64,000 nt of DNA, taken from Formicincola oecophyllae. GTDB taxonomy: Bacteria; Pseudomonadota; Alphaproteobacteria; Acetobacterales; Acetobacteraceae. Of this stretch, positions 18,194 to 27,142 are shown piece by piece. Position 1 is the stretch's first letter. Each line of letters begins with the position of its first letter. The stretch lies in the NCBI RefSeq assembly GCF_006542395.2, contig NZ_CP038231.1, positions 186,001-250,000 on the forward strand, given 5' to 3'. The position numbers and the translations under genes are program-made. Below the pieces are notes generated by a model, which searched no databases, was not told the origin of the DNA, and was given only the letters and a program-made list of their open reading frames with translations.

Positions 18194-19849
18194 TCAGTCT
18201 GGCAAGCGCCAGAGACGTTGCCCTGCCCCAAAAGCCTGGGCAAAGGGCTGACAGGGGGAGAGGACGTAGAAGCGCACAGCAGGTTTAGGCTCGGTGCTCC
18301 CCTCCCCCTGGCCAAACCCCTCTTTATAAGGGCGTGGAACCAGAACAGCCCCTTGGGGCCAGTTCGGCTGGCCAGGGGCAGGTTCCTTGCCAGGGCGCCA
18401 TTCATGTAAGCTTTGCACCATGGAAGGGGCGTTGATGACCGCTTTGGCCCCAGCAAGCCATTTCCAGCGTTGGTCCGTGCTGTAAAAAGGCCCGCCCACG
18501 CCCAGGCTGCGTGCGCTCCAGGCCAGGCGGGCAGCAAGGGCATAATCAGCCACGACCAGGTCACAACGCTGAACAGGGCGCACGTTCAGCAGCAAACCAT
18601 CCCAACCAGCACTTTGGCGTGCCACCACATTCCAGTGGGCTGAAACATGCCAGGAGGCTGGCAAGGGCCACCAAGCCAACGCCATGATACCCACTGTGCC
18701 CAACAGCCCCAAACCCACACCCCAACCCATGAGCCGCTGCCAAAAGGCACTTCCCCAAAGGGCCAACCACCCAGCGCCCCATGCCAGCATGGGGTAAAGC
18801 AGCAAGGGCCAGTTAGGTTGAACGCGGCTGTGCAAGGCCTGGAATGTGAACAGCGCCAGGCCAGGCAGGACCAGCCACATCATGGCTTGGAAGCCAGCTT
18901 TACCCTGCGCATGGCGCTGTGCCACACTAAAGCCCCGCCACCAGCACAGCACCAGCAAAGGGGTTGCCAAGGCAAGCTGGCCTGCCATGAACTCCACCTC
19001 ATAGTGCCAACCCCACCCAGCTGTGCCCAAACGGCCAAACTGCTTGACCAGCCCTACACCACCATGGCGTGCGTTCCATAGCAGAACAGGCTCTGCGGCC
19101 AGCAACGCAGCTGCCGCCATCACACCCGCGCTGGCCAAGGCTGGCAGGGCGCTTTGAGGCGCAGCCACATGTCCTTTTGGGGCAGGTCGGACCTTCACAT
19201 CCTGCAAGCTGTTTGGGGGGCGCTTTGTTAGGTGCCGCCACGCTTGCCAAAGCAAATTGGCCAGAGCGCCCCCCCAGGGCAGGGCAGCAGTGTATTTACT
19301 ATCAAAAGCCAATCCCCCCATAAAACCCGCCAGCCCCCACCGCCAAAGCCGGCCAGGGTCTGCCCAAGCGCCCATCAATGCCCAAAGCCCCAGGCATGTC
19401 ATGACCATGAGGGGTACGTCTGGCGTCATCACCAGCATGGCTAAACTAAATCCAGGGGTGGCGTTCAGGCTCATCACCACCCAGAAAGCCGCCTTAGCCC
19501 TTTGGCCTGGCGCGCAGCTAGGCAGGGAAAGCCCCACTGCCCGCGCCAAGGCCCAGCTGGCCAGCCAAGCGCCCAAGGGACCAGCCAAGCGCACACCAAG
19601 CGGCTGTGGCCCTAACAAAGTCATGCCGCCCTTCATCCAAAGCGCCACCATGAAAGGATGGTCATAGTAGCCGCCCTGTAAAGGCAACGTGGCCCAAAGC
19701 GCGTAGTAAGCTTCATCAGGCACCAGGGGCAATGTGGCAGCCACAACCAGCCGCAGCGCCGTTAGGCCAGCCAGGCCCACCCACAGCGCCCTTTGCCAAG
19801 GGGGGCTTTTGCAGGTGTTTTCCTTGTGGGACTTTACCGGGCAGAGCAT
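18194..19849 (-). CDS. GT39/ArnT-like polyprenyl-phosphate glycosyltransferase
   Basis: About 551 aa, 11-13 predicted membrane helices. Near the N-terminus it has PDEAYYALWA with the acidic DE of this fold, then YYDHPFMVALW and a TPDVPLM motif, all typical of the dolichyl-phosphate-mannose/ArnT group that moves a sugar from a lipid carrier onto lipid A, lipid or protein at the periplasmic face. The acceptor is unknown. The start ATG 19849 is 31 bp from the divergent trxB start; the frame continues upstream to 19954 but that would enter trxB. Confidence 0.8.
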   Translation of the reverse strand: MLCPVKSHKENTCKSPPWQRALWVGLAGLTALRLVVAATLPLVPDEAYYALWATLPLQGGYYDHPFMVALWMKGGMTLLGPQPLGVRLAGPLGAWLASWALARAVGLSLPSCAPGQRAKAAFWVVMSLNATPGFSLAMLVMTPDVPLMVMTCLGLWALMGAWADPGRLWRWGLAGFMGGLAFDSKYTAALPWGGALANLLWQAWRHLTKRPPNSLQDVKVRPAPKGHVAAPQSALPALASAGVMAAAALLAAEPVLLWNARHGGVGLVKQFGRLGTAGWGWHYEVEFMAGQLALATPLLVLCWWRGFSVAQRHAQGKAGFQAMMWLVLPGLALFTFQALHSRVQPNWPLLLYPMLAWGAGWLALWGSAFWQRLMGWGVGLGLLGTVGIMALAWWPLPASWHVSAHWNVVARQSAGWDGLLLNVRPVQRCDLVVADYALAARLAWSARSLGVGGPFYSTDQRWKWLAGAKAVINAPSMVQSLHEWRPGKEPAPGQPNWPQGAVLVPRPYKEGFGQGEGSTEPKPAVRFYVLSPCQPFAQAFGAGQRLWRLPD

Positions 19850-19879
19850 CGTCAACTTTTCACCCCACAGGAACATGCC

Positions 19880-20911
19880 ATGACTCAATCTGAGAATGTG
19901 TCCGACCATCGCAGGCAACCTCCAGCCACTATGGCCAAAGCGCCAACACACCATACAGATGTCCTAATCATTGGTTCAGGGCCTGCAGGCTACACAGCTG
20001 CCATTTACGCAGCGCGCGCTGAACGCAAGCCCCTTCTGGTGGCGGGTATGCAGCCAGGCGGCCAACTGACCATCACAGATGAGGTTGAGAACTACCCAGG
20101 CTTTGCCAAGCCTGTCTCGGGGCCTTGGCTGATGGAGCAGATGCGTGAACAGGCTGAACGTTCAGGCACACGCATGGAACAGGACATTATCACGCATTGC
20201 GCCTTGAAAGATGGCCCCGACAAGGACGGCTATTTCCATTTAGAAGGTGATTCAGGCGCGCAGTACCGCGCCCGCACCGTCATCATCGCCACAGGGGCCA
20301 GCGCCCGTTGGCTGGGCCTTGATTCGGAGGCGAAGTTCAAAGGCCATGGCGTTTCCGCCTGTGCCACCTGTGACGGGTTCTTTTTCAAAAACAGGGAAGT
20401 GGCCGTTGTCGGCGGTGGCAACACAGCTGTGGAAGAGGCCCTCTACCTCACCCGCCATGCCGCCAAGGTGCACCTCATTCACCGCCGTGAGGGGCTGAAG
20501 GCTGAAAAGGTGTTAGTCGACCGGCTCAACAAAAATGACAAAATCATCCCCCATTGGTACCGGGAGGTTGAGGAGATCGTGGGTAAAGCCGTTGTCAAAG
20601 GGGCGCCAGAGGTCGTCACCAGCGTGGTTTTGAAAGACCCGCGCAACCCAGCCCACAAGGAGGTACTGGCTGTGGACGGCGTTTTCGTAGCCATTGGGCA
20701 CCAACCCAATTCAGGCCCCTTCCGTGACCAGCTACGCTGCGACCGCGATGGTTACATTGAAACCAAGCCAGGCACCCCTGAAACCAGCGTTGCTGGCGTG
20801 TTTGCGGCAGGCGACGTTCAGGACAGAAGCTGGCGCCAGGCGGTGACGGCAGCTGGCACAGGCTGTGCGGCCGCTTTGGCTGCGGAACGTTGGCTGGAGG
20901 AGCGCCCCTGA
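19880..20911 (+). CDS. trxB: thioredoxin reductase
   Basis: NADPH-dependent flavoenzyme that reduces thioredoxin in the cytoplasm; 343 aa. FAD-binding GSGPAG (about 32-37), redox motif CATC (161-164), NADPH-binding GGGNTA and C-terminal AAGDV are all present. About 24 residues precede the usual start of the family. ATG 19880 follows AGGAAC and was preferred to the earlier in-frame start at 19793, which lies inside the divergent glycosyltransferase gene. Confidence 0.96.
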   Translation: MTQSENVSDHRRQPPATMAKAPTHHTDVLIIGSGPAGYTAAIYAARAERKPLLVAGMQPGGQLTITDEVENYPGFAKPVSGPWLMEQMREQAERSGTRMEQDIITHCALKDGPDKDGYFHLEGDSGAQYRARTVIIATGASARWLGLDSEAKFKGHGVSACATCDGFFFKNREVAVVGGGNTAVEEALYLTRHAAKVHLIHRREGLKAEKVLVDRLNKNDKIIPHWYREVEEIVGKAVVKGAPEVVTSVVLKDPRNPAHKEVLAVDGVFVAIGHQPNSGPFRDQLRCDRDGYIETKPGTPETSVAGVFAAGDVQDRSWRQAVTAAGTGCAAALAAERWLEERP

Positions 20912-21131
20912 AAGCGGCCACCTTTCCTGGAAGGGGCTTGGTGGGGGCGATACCCTTAACGGGCGTTGCAGGGTTTTTCTGCAAGAGGGGCGGTTTTCTG
21001 CCCTCTACAGCACGGTTGGAAAATGTTAAGCTTTCCCTCCCAGGGCGGCGCAGGCATTGCGCTTGACGGGGCAGCCCCATCTAGGGGATTGTCCGCCCTA
21101 CCTGCCACCAGCCATGATGAGGCAACAGCAT
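20912..21131. other. intergenic region trxB/lysR
   Basis: 220 bp. A possible weak hairpin (AGAGGGGC/GCCCTCT near 20985-21007) may end trxB. Otherwise only the lysR promoter region is expected. Confidence 0.35.
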
Positions 21132-22151
21132 ATGAGCAAAGCGCGCACAGGTGGGCCTGACAGCATGTACGCCAACTCCAAAATGGATTGGGACAAGCTG
21201 CGCATTTTCCACACCGTCGCAGAGGCCGGTTCATTCACCCATGCTGGGGATAAGCTGAACCTTAGCCAATCGGCAGTGTCCCGCCAGATCTCAGCGCTTG
21301 AAGAAGTGCTGGGCGTGCCGCTTTTCCACCGCCACGCCCGTGGTCTCATCCTGACTGAACAGGGGGAGGTGCTGCACCGCACAGCACGGGAGGTCTTCTC
21401 CAAATTGGCCATGACGCAGGCTTTCCTGAGCGAGAACCGAGAGCGTGCCGCTGGCACCATCAAGGTAACCACCACCAGTGATTTCGGCCTGGAATGGTTG
21501 GTGCCACGCCTGCACCATTTCCTGGAGGCCTACCCTGATGTTGAGGTGGAGCTCCTTCTGGAAGACGCCGACCTCGACCTCAGTATGCGTGAGGCCGATG
21601 TCGCCATCAGGATGCACCCTCCCACCCAGCCTGACCTAATTCAGCGCCATTTGGCCAGTTTCCGCGTGCCCATTTATGCTAGCGAAGGTTACCTGCAGAA
21701 AAACGGCACCCCTACCAGCCTGGACGACATGGACAAGCACACCATGGTGGCTTTTGGCGGTTCCACACTGCCCCTGCAGCACATCAATTGGCTGTTTGAG
21801 CGCCTCGTTGAGCACACGCAGGAAAAAACGGGCGACCGCTGCGATTCCAAGCCTTGCCGCACCCCTTTGATCGTTAACAATGTGGCTGCCATGACGTCAG
21901 CTGTGGCCTCTGGCAATGGGATTGGCACGCTGCCTCTTTACGCTGTGGAGCACCGTGACAACCTGGTGCGCATCCTGCCTGAGCTCGAATGCCCCCAGGT
22001 GGATGCTTACTTTGTTTATCCAGAGGAATTGCGCACATCCAAGCGCATTTCCGTTTTCCGTGATTTCCTATTGGCCGAACTGAACCCACGCCGCCAGGAG
22101 GATACTGAAAACAGCGCCTCAGCTTCAGACATCCTACCAGCTTACCAATAA
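21132..22151 (+). CDS. LysR-family transcriptional regulator
   Basis: About 339 aa. N-terminal winged helix-turn-helix (LRIFHTVAEAGSFTHAGDKLNLSQSAVSRQISALEE pattern, about 18-53), then a substrate-binding-like effector domain (KVTTTSDFGLEWLVPRLHHF onward). The short Ser/Ala-rich tail is not conserved. It probably binds DNA as a tetramer. The regulated gene is unknown; the neighbours are trxB upstream and mucR convergent. Start ATG 21132 is one of several; 21165 or 21183 would also keep the whole HTH. Confidence 0.88.
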   Translation: MSKARTGGPDSMYANSKMDWDKLRIFHTVAEAGSFTHAGDKLNLSQSAVSRQISALEEVLGVPLFHRHARGLILTEQGEVLHRTAREVFSKLAMTQAFLSENRERAAGTIKVTTTSDFGLEWLVPRLHHFLEAYPDVEVELLLEDADLDLSMREADVAIRMHPPTQPDLIQRHLASFRVPIYASEGYLQKNGTPTSLDDMDKHTMVAFGGSTLPLQHINWLFERLVEHTQEKTGDRCDSKPCRTPLIVNNVAAMTSAVASGNGIGTLPLYAVEHRDNLVRILPELECPQVDAYFVYPEELRTSKRISVFRDFLLAELNPRRQEDTENSASASDILPAYQ

Positions 22152-22206
22152 CCAACCCCGCACAGGGTTGGCTTTGGGGCAGGATTTAAAGCAAGCAACA
22201 AAGTAA

Positions 22207-22239
22207 GGGGGAAGCACTTTCAAAGTGCCTCCCCCTTTT
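22207..22239 (+). terminator. bidirectional terminator between lysR and mucR
   Basis: GGGGGAAGCACTTT pairs with AAAGTGCCTCCCCC (one mismatch) and is followed by TTTT; on the minus strand the stem is followed by TTACTTTG. It serves the lysR transcript and possibly the convergent mucR one. Confidence 0.75.
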
Positions 22240-22273
22240 GGTTTCAGAATACCCTCAAGATGGGGACAGCAGG

Positions 22274-22765
22274 TCAAGCGCTGGCGGTGGTACCATCATC
22301 CCCCTTGGCTTCAGGCGTACGGCTGGCGCGCTTGCCCCCTGTGACGGTGCTTCCAATGGTGCGGCCGAGGCCAATCTCACGCGCCAAGGCAGAGCGGCGC
22401 TTGGCGTAATTAGGGGCAACCAAGGGGTAATCGACAGGCAGGCCCCATTTTTCCCTGTATTGCTCAGGTGTCATGCCGTAAGTGCTTTTAAGGTGCCGCT
22501 TGAGCATTTTAAGTTTTTTGCCGTCTTCCAAGCAAACAATGTAATCAGGGTAAACGGACTTGCGCACAGGCACAGCAGGCACAGGTTGGGTTGTGGGGGC
22601 TTGTGATTGAGTTGGGGAACCAGGGACGGCCAGGGCTGCGTAAACATCGCGGATAAGCTGCGCCAGATTATCAGGCGCCACATAAGTGCTTGATAGGCGC
22701 GCTACAATAATATCCGTTGTGAGGCTCAACAGGTGTGCCTTGTTGGTGGCAGGTTCGATCGACAT
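22274..22765 (-). CDS. MucR/Ros-family regulator with altered zinc site
   Basis: 163 aa. The conserved core is present (PDYIVCLEDGKKLKMLKRHL, then YGMTPEQYREKWGLP and YPLVAPNYAKRRS). In classical Ros/MucR the zinc finger is C-x2-C ... H-x3-H. Here the second Cys is Asp (CLED) and the second His is missing (KRHLKSTY), so zinc binding is probably lost, as in known zinc-free members. MucR proteins act as H-NS-like regulators of surface polysaccharide, motility and cell-cycle genes in alphaproteobacteria and usually repress their own gene. A Pro/Thr-rich linker (about 50-68) separates an N-terminal oligomerisation helix from the DNA-binding part. Confidence 0.88.
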   Translation of the reverse strand: MSIEPATNKAHLLSLTTDIIVARLSSTYVAPDNLAQLIRDVYAALAVPGSPTQSQAPTTQPVPAVPVRKSVYPDYIVCLEDGKKLKMLKRHLKSTYGMTPEQYREKWGLPVDYPLVAPNYAKRRSALAREIGLGRTIGSTVTGGKRASRTPEAKGDDGTTASA

Positions 22766-23246
22766 AAAGTACCTTACATGGAAAAGGGCCGTTTACCTTT
22801 TGGTAACGGATTAAGGTGGAAGTATACTAGTCGTTTGAAGGAGTGGGTAGAATGTAAAACAATGAAAATCACTTTAATAAGTTACGCAGCGCTTCTCATG
22901 GATTCTCAACTTGAATTAAAATTTTGTTTTTAATCTATGTTCATTGAAGGCTGCCTTAATTTTCCCTTAATTTCATAAAACGCTGTCGTAACCCCTCTGA
23001 AACCTGTTCATGGCGCTGGTCGGTAGTCTTGAAAAGCGTTTTTCATCACGCCACATCCTTTTCACACCACGCGCCCTCCTCTCGTCATGCTGGCCAAAAA
23101 GCGCTATAGGTTGCACTTGAAGCGGACATGTTGCCTGCTGCCAAGCCATGCTGGCTTGTGCGCCCCAAGGTGCATTTCCCTGCTGGTGCGCCCTTCAACC
23201 TTGGGTTGCGTGAGCAGTCTGCAAACCTGTAGCTGAAATCTGCTTG
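22766..23246. other. AT-rich divergent region mucR / FUSC exporter
   Basis: 481 bp, clearly richer in A+T (about 22,840-22,985) than its surroundings. It contains the promoters of mucR and of the FUSC gene. MucR proteins bind AT-rich DNA with T-A steps, so autoregulation here is plausible; that is inference. No gene was recognised. Confidence 0.5.
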
Positions 23247-25802
23247 ATGACATCCACCCCGCCTTCTTCTGCCGGTTCAAGTGCCTCCCACCACAGCGCT
23301 GCCCCGGCCACGCAAGAAGGCGGGCGGAATGACGCCACCCCTAACACATCCAATCCAGCAGCGGCTGCCCCTCCAGACCCAACAGCCAAACCACCTTCTG
23401 TGGATGACCAAACCCCTCTGGACTCCAACCCAGCGGGCTTAGGCCGCCCTGACCCTGTGCCCTCTGAACCAGTGGATTTAGAACAGCTGCTTGATGAGGC
23501 AAGCCCCGCCACCAACCAGTCCAATGCACCTTCAGGCCCAGCTGGTGGCCCTACAGGTGGTGACAAACCCCCACCTGACGCAGGAACACCACGCGCCATC
23601 CCCCAGCCAAAGGGGGAAGCTTATCTTTCCTGGTTGTACGCCCCTACGCCTAGTGCTTTCTTCTTCGCCTTGCGTACATCTTTGGCAGCTTGCTTAGCAC
23701 TGGGCTTCTCATTGTGGATGGAGCTTGACGACCCTTCATGGGCACCGCTGACGGTATGGTCCGTTGCCCAGATCTCCCGCGGTGAGTCCCTTTCCAAGGC
23801 CAAGTGGCGCATTGTGGGGACCCTTGTGGGGTGCTGCGCTGGAATCGCCATCATGGCCGCCATACCCCAGGCATCCTGGATGTATTTTCCAGCCATCGCG
23901 GTGTGGCTGGGCATTTGCTCCTTTATGGCCACCTTCATTAGCAATTTCAGGGCCTATGGCTGCGTGCTGGCTGGCTACACCTGTTCCGTCATCGGGACTG
24001 GTGCTGCCCCTGATGCCAACCACGTGTTCATGATCGCCATGTCACGCGGGTCCTACATCATTATCGGGGTGATTTGCGAAGCTTCCGTGGCCTTCGTGTT
24101 CTCGCCCAACCAGATGCGCCAAGCACGCATCAGGCTGCGCCAGCTTTTGCAAAAAGCGCTGGACATGACCGCCACCACCCTTGGCCAGATCCTGACCAAA
24201 GGCACTAACGCCCAAGCCACAGCGCGTATGCAGTTTGGCACCATGCTGCGCATTAACAACGACATTGAATTCACTGAAGTGGAAATGGGCCCCCACGGCC
24301 ACGAAGCTGACCACGCCAGGGCGGCGTTGGCTGCCATCTCCGTTCTTCTGGCGCGCGGCTTCGGCCTGGTTAACCAGCTTGAGGAACTGGTGCAGAACCC
24401 AGACTGCCACACCTTAATTGAAGAGATCCTCTCCTTCCTCAAAACGCTGCCAGAATGCCTGCCTGATCCGGCCCTCATTCCGGAATTACTGGCCGAACTC
24501 CAGCACCTGCGCGACATCTGCCGCCAATACGCCGCCCCCCACCGCCTAACCAGCCATGGGGGAGCCGCCCCAGATGAACTTTCAGCGCACCATGTCGCCC
24601 ATCTCACCGCTAAGGATAAAGCGGACATCGTGGCCTCCGCCCTTGATGAACGCGTCATGTTCGTGGCTTTAGGCGAACTGTTGAGCGACCTTGAGCGTGC
24701 CATTATCGAATACAACGCCAGCACGCACATCATCAGGGGGGACCATTTCCGCTTCCAGCCTATCACACACCGTGATCCACGGCTGGCGCTTAACAACGGT
24801 TTGCGCTCAGGCAGCATCATCTTGCTGACGGGCCTGGTTTATGAGGTCACAGCGTGGCCCCAGGGGCTGAAATGCATTGGCATTGCCTCGCTCATCTGCG
24901 GCCTCAACTCCATCAACGAAAACCCCGCCAACGCCACGTTGGGGTGGCTTAAAGGCACCATTGGTGCCATTACGGCTGCCTGGTTCCTGGTGTTCATCTT
25001 CATGCCGATGGTGGATGTGTACGAACCCCTCATCGTCATCTTGGTGGGGGGCATGATGGTGGGCGGCCTGGCCAAGGCCAACCCTGCCACCAGGCCGGCA
25101 GGTGCGGCTTACTCACTCCTTTTCCCCACCATGTTGGGGCTTCAGAACCACCACGTCATGCAGGAAATGCAGTATTTCAACATCAATCTGGGCATTGGCC
25201 TGGCCAGCTTGATGACGGTGATCGTCTACCGTACCATCCTGCCCTTCAACGCCGCCCAGGAGCGCTTCAGGCTGCGCCGCGCCATGCTGCGTGAATTGCG
25301 CCAACTGGCCAACCCCGCTGCCAACCCTTCCATCGCGCGCTGGGTGGGCAACTGCATGGACCGTTTCTCCTGCATTTTGCGCCACGCTGGCTCCACCCCT
25401 GACGACAGGATCGAGCAATTCATCGAAGGCACGCTCGGCACGCTGACCATGGGCATGGCTGTCATTAAGCTGCGTGGCCTCATGGACCGCGACTACCTGC
25501 CTGAAAGCGCGCGCCGCCCCATTATTTTAGTGCTGCATTATGTGGAGTTCCCAGCCAAGCATTACATGCAAGCTGCCCAAACCACGGACAGCGCCATACG
25601 CCGCCTGCGCGAACTGGACACCTCAGACCACGACACCGTTTCACGCTTGGAGCTGACGAGGGCCATCGCTTACCTCATGGTTATTGCCCACAACCTCAAG
25701 CACTGCCCGAACTTCCTCAATCCCACACGGCCTTTCAAGGGGGAGGGTACCGCGCTGAAAACCAGCCCTGCTGGTGGCCATGCCGCCATCAGCCCCACGT
25801 AA
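23247..25802 (+). CDS. FUSC-family membrane transporter (YccS/AaeB-like)
   Basis: 851 aa. A disordered Pro/Ala/Ser/Thr-rich N-terminus (about 1-125) is followed by a first membrane block (ALRTSLAACLALGF ... TVWSVAQISRGESLSKAKWRIVGT), a cytoplasmic region, a second membrane block (about 510-660) and a C-terminal soluble domain. This duplicated layout matches FUSC proteins, which include aromatic-acid and fusaric-acid efflux pumps. Substrate is unknown. ATG 23247 was taken over TTG 23244. No membrane-fusion partner lies next to it. Confidence 0.85.
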   Translation: MTSTPPSSAGSSASHHSAAPATQEGGRNDATPNTSNPAAAAPPDPTAKPPSVDDQTPLDSNPAGLGRPDPVPSEPVDLEQLLDEASPATNQSNAPSGPAGGPTGGDKPPPDAGTPRAIPQPKGEAYLSWLYAPTPSAFFFALRTSLAACLALGFSLWMELDDPSWAPLTVWSVAQISRGESLSKAKWRIVGTLVGCCAGIAIMAAIPQASWMYFPAIAVWLGICSFMATFISNFRAYGCVLAGYTCSVIGTGAAPDANHVFMIAMSRGSYIIIGVICEASVAFVFSPNQMRQARIRLRQLLQKALDMTATTLGQILTKGTNAQATARMQFGTMLRINNDIEFTEVEMGPHGHEADHARAALAAISVLLARGFGLVNQLEELVQNPDCHTLIEEILSFLKTLPECLPDPALIPELLAELQHLRDICRQYAAPHRLTSHGGAAPDELSAHHVAHLTAKDKADIVASALDERVMFVALGELLSDLERAIIEYNASTHIIRGDHFRFQPITHRDPRLALNNGLRSGSIILLTGLVYEVTAWPQGLKCIGIASLICGLNSINENPANATLGWLKGTIGAITAAWFLVFIFMPMVDVYEPLIVILVGGMMVGGLAKANPATRPAGAAYSLLFPTMLGLQNHHVMQEMQYFNINLGIGLASLMTVIVYRTILPFNAAQERFRLRRAMLRELRQLANPAANPSIARWVGNCMDRFSCILRHAGSTPDDRIEQFIEGTLGTLTMGMAVIKLRGLMDRDYLPESARRPIILVLHYVEFPAKHYMQAAQTTDSAIRRLRELDTSDHDTVSRLELTRAIAYLMVIAHNLKHCPNFLNPTRPFKGEGTALKTSPAGGHAAISPT

Positions 25803-25889
25803 GCGACCACCTTGCCCTTGTCCGCCAACGGTGCCATAACGCCAGGGAAGTGGCAGGCGGCATGGTTGAGCCCACCCGCCCCACCTTGC

Positions 25890-25979
25890 GGAGAGATGCC
25901 AGAGTGGTCGAATGGGACGGTCTCGAAAACCGTTGTGCCCTTTTGGGTACCGTGGGTTCGAATCCCACTCTCTCCGCCA
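25890..25979 (+). tRNA. tRNA-Ser (CGA)
   Basis: 90 nt with a long variable arm. Acceptor GGAGAGA/TCTCTCC, anticodon stem ACGGT/ACCGT with loop CTCGAAA (anticodon CGA), T arm GTGGG-TTCGAAT-CCCAC, discriminator G and an encoded CCA. It decodes TCG. Its 3' end is the attachment site of the integrated element and is kept intact. Confidence 0.95.
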
Positions 25980-25980
25980 C
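25966..25980 (+). repeat. attachment repeat, tRNA side
   Basis: CACTCTCTCCGCCAC, the last 14 bases of tRNA-Ser plus one C. It is identical to 32193-32207; flanking bases differ on both sides. Confidence 0.88.
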
Positions 25981-26350
25981 TTATTCTTAAATAATGGCGG
26001 TTTAGTGCGGAATGGCTTTAAGCGCTCCTCACACTGTGCCCACCAAGCCTTGGCCCGTGTGCTCCCCAAGCTGGGATAAGGGCTAGTTCAGCCCCACTGT
26101 TCTCAAGGGGATCTTAAAGTAGCGTGGCCTAAGCAAGGGCGGTTGTGCACGCAGCGCCAGCCCCCTTCACAGCTGATGCCCGCAGGCTGGCGCCAGGCAA
26201 ACTGATATTTAGGGATATTTTTTCAAGTTGATGGGGCCAACCCCACTGGCCCCCACCCATTTCAGCGCTTTTCAAGGAAGCCGCCTGAGGGGAATATTTC
26301 ACAATATTTTATTAAGCGCCCTTAGGGCTGGCGGGCTTTTGGCTAGTCCT
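25981..26350. other. left end of element, AT-rich repeats
   Basis: 370 bp without a supported gene. Two pairs of short tandem repeats stand out: GATATTT at 26204 and 26214, and AATATTT at 26293 and 26303. They could be integrase arm or excisionase sites near the attachment core; that is conjecture. Confidence 0.4.
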
Positions 26351-26758
26351 TCACACCCTGCCAGCCGTGCCAGCATCCGCTTGCAGGGCCAAGGCGGCAA
26401 TGGTGGCTGAGCGGCTTTGATGGCGGGCAGCGGCCAGGGCATCCAACCGCCCCAGAACGCGGCGCGGCAGGGAAATGTTCACACGCTCTATGCGGTTGTC
26501 CAGCAACGCTGGGTCAAGTGTGACAAAGCCCACTAACCACCCTGGATAAGCTTTCTGGTGGGCGGCCAAGGTGCTTGGGGCAGGCACCTCTTCGCCTGCA
26601 TCCAAAGCCGTTTCCACCCACAGCTGGGCTGCCTCCTCAACATTGCTCAAAGCCTCGTCCAGGGTGTCACCAGCAGAGAAGCAGCCGGGCAGATCTGGCA
26701 CCACCGCACCAAAGGCCGTGTCGTCTGTGCCAGCTTCAATCATGACGGGATAACGCAT
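26351..26758 (-). CDS. hicB: HicB-type antitoxin
   Basis: 135 aa. N-terminal HicB domain (YPVMIEAGTDDTAFGAVVPDLPGC, then GDTLDEALSNVEEAAQLW), a partial RNase-H-like fold that blocks HicA. The C-terminal ribbon-helix-helix segment (RVNISLPRRVLGRLDALAA ... SRSATIAALAL) is the DNA-binding autorepressor part. It follows hicA by 10 bp in the same transcript, so toxin and antitoxin are coupled in the hicA-hicB order. It would stabilise the element or act in stress or phage response. Confidence 0.92.
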   Translation of the reverse strand: MRYPVMIEAGTDDTAFGAVVPDLPGCFSAGDTLDEALSNVEEAAQLWVETALDAGEEVPAPSTLAAHQKAYPGWLVGFVTLDPALLDNRIERVNISLPRRVLGRLDALAAARHQSRSATIAALALQADAGTAGRV

Positions 26759-26768
26759 TTCCCCTCCT

Positions 26769-26948
26769 TCAAAGGCCTGCTTGTTTGCGGATGGCCTTAA
26801 CCAGTCCTTTGCCCAAATCCTTTTTGGGATGGGGGACTATCACGCTGCCAGGCTTGGCTGGATGACGGAACACATGGTGAGAACCCCTCACACGCACCAG
26901 CATCCAGCCCGCTTGCTGCATCTCGCGGATAAGGTCAGCGCTTTTCAT
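26769..26948 (-). CDS. hicA: HicA-type mRNA interferase toxin
   Basis: 59 aa from ATG 26948 (two codons earlier is also possible). The HicA fold is clear: SADLIREMQQAGW, then RGSHHVFRHP with the catalytic histidine, and VPHPKKDLGKGLVKAIRKQAGL. HicA toxins cleave mRNA and tmRNA in the cytoplasm and are neutralised by HicB. No good ribosome site was seen, suggesting weak or leaderless translation. It lies about 195 bp from the iteron palindrome, whose outer arm may influence its promoter. Confidence 0.92.
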   Translation of the reverse strand: MKSADLIREMQQAGWMLVRVRGSHHVFRHPAKPGSVIVPHPKKDLGKGLVKAIRKQAGL

Positions 26949-27142
26949 ACACAAAAATTACACACACTAAGCGCAGCCAGCAAGTGGGAAAATGCTGCTG
27001 GCCTACGCCTGTGGTTCCGCGGGTTTCGCCCAGTCAATCAGGCCATGAATGAACTGGGCGTGGAGGCCCCTATAAAAGGCCACCAAAGAGACGCTCCACA
27101 CAATCAGAAAGACACCTTTTCAAAAAAATAGGGTAGTTCCCC

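Noticed and set aside
22733-22933. 66-codon plus-strand frame in the AT-rich mucR region
   Set aside because: It overlaps the start of mucR and shows no conserved feature.
26781-27131. 116-codon plus-strand frame
   Set aside because: Antisense to hicA and lacks any recognisable domain.
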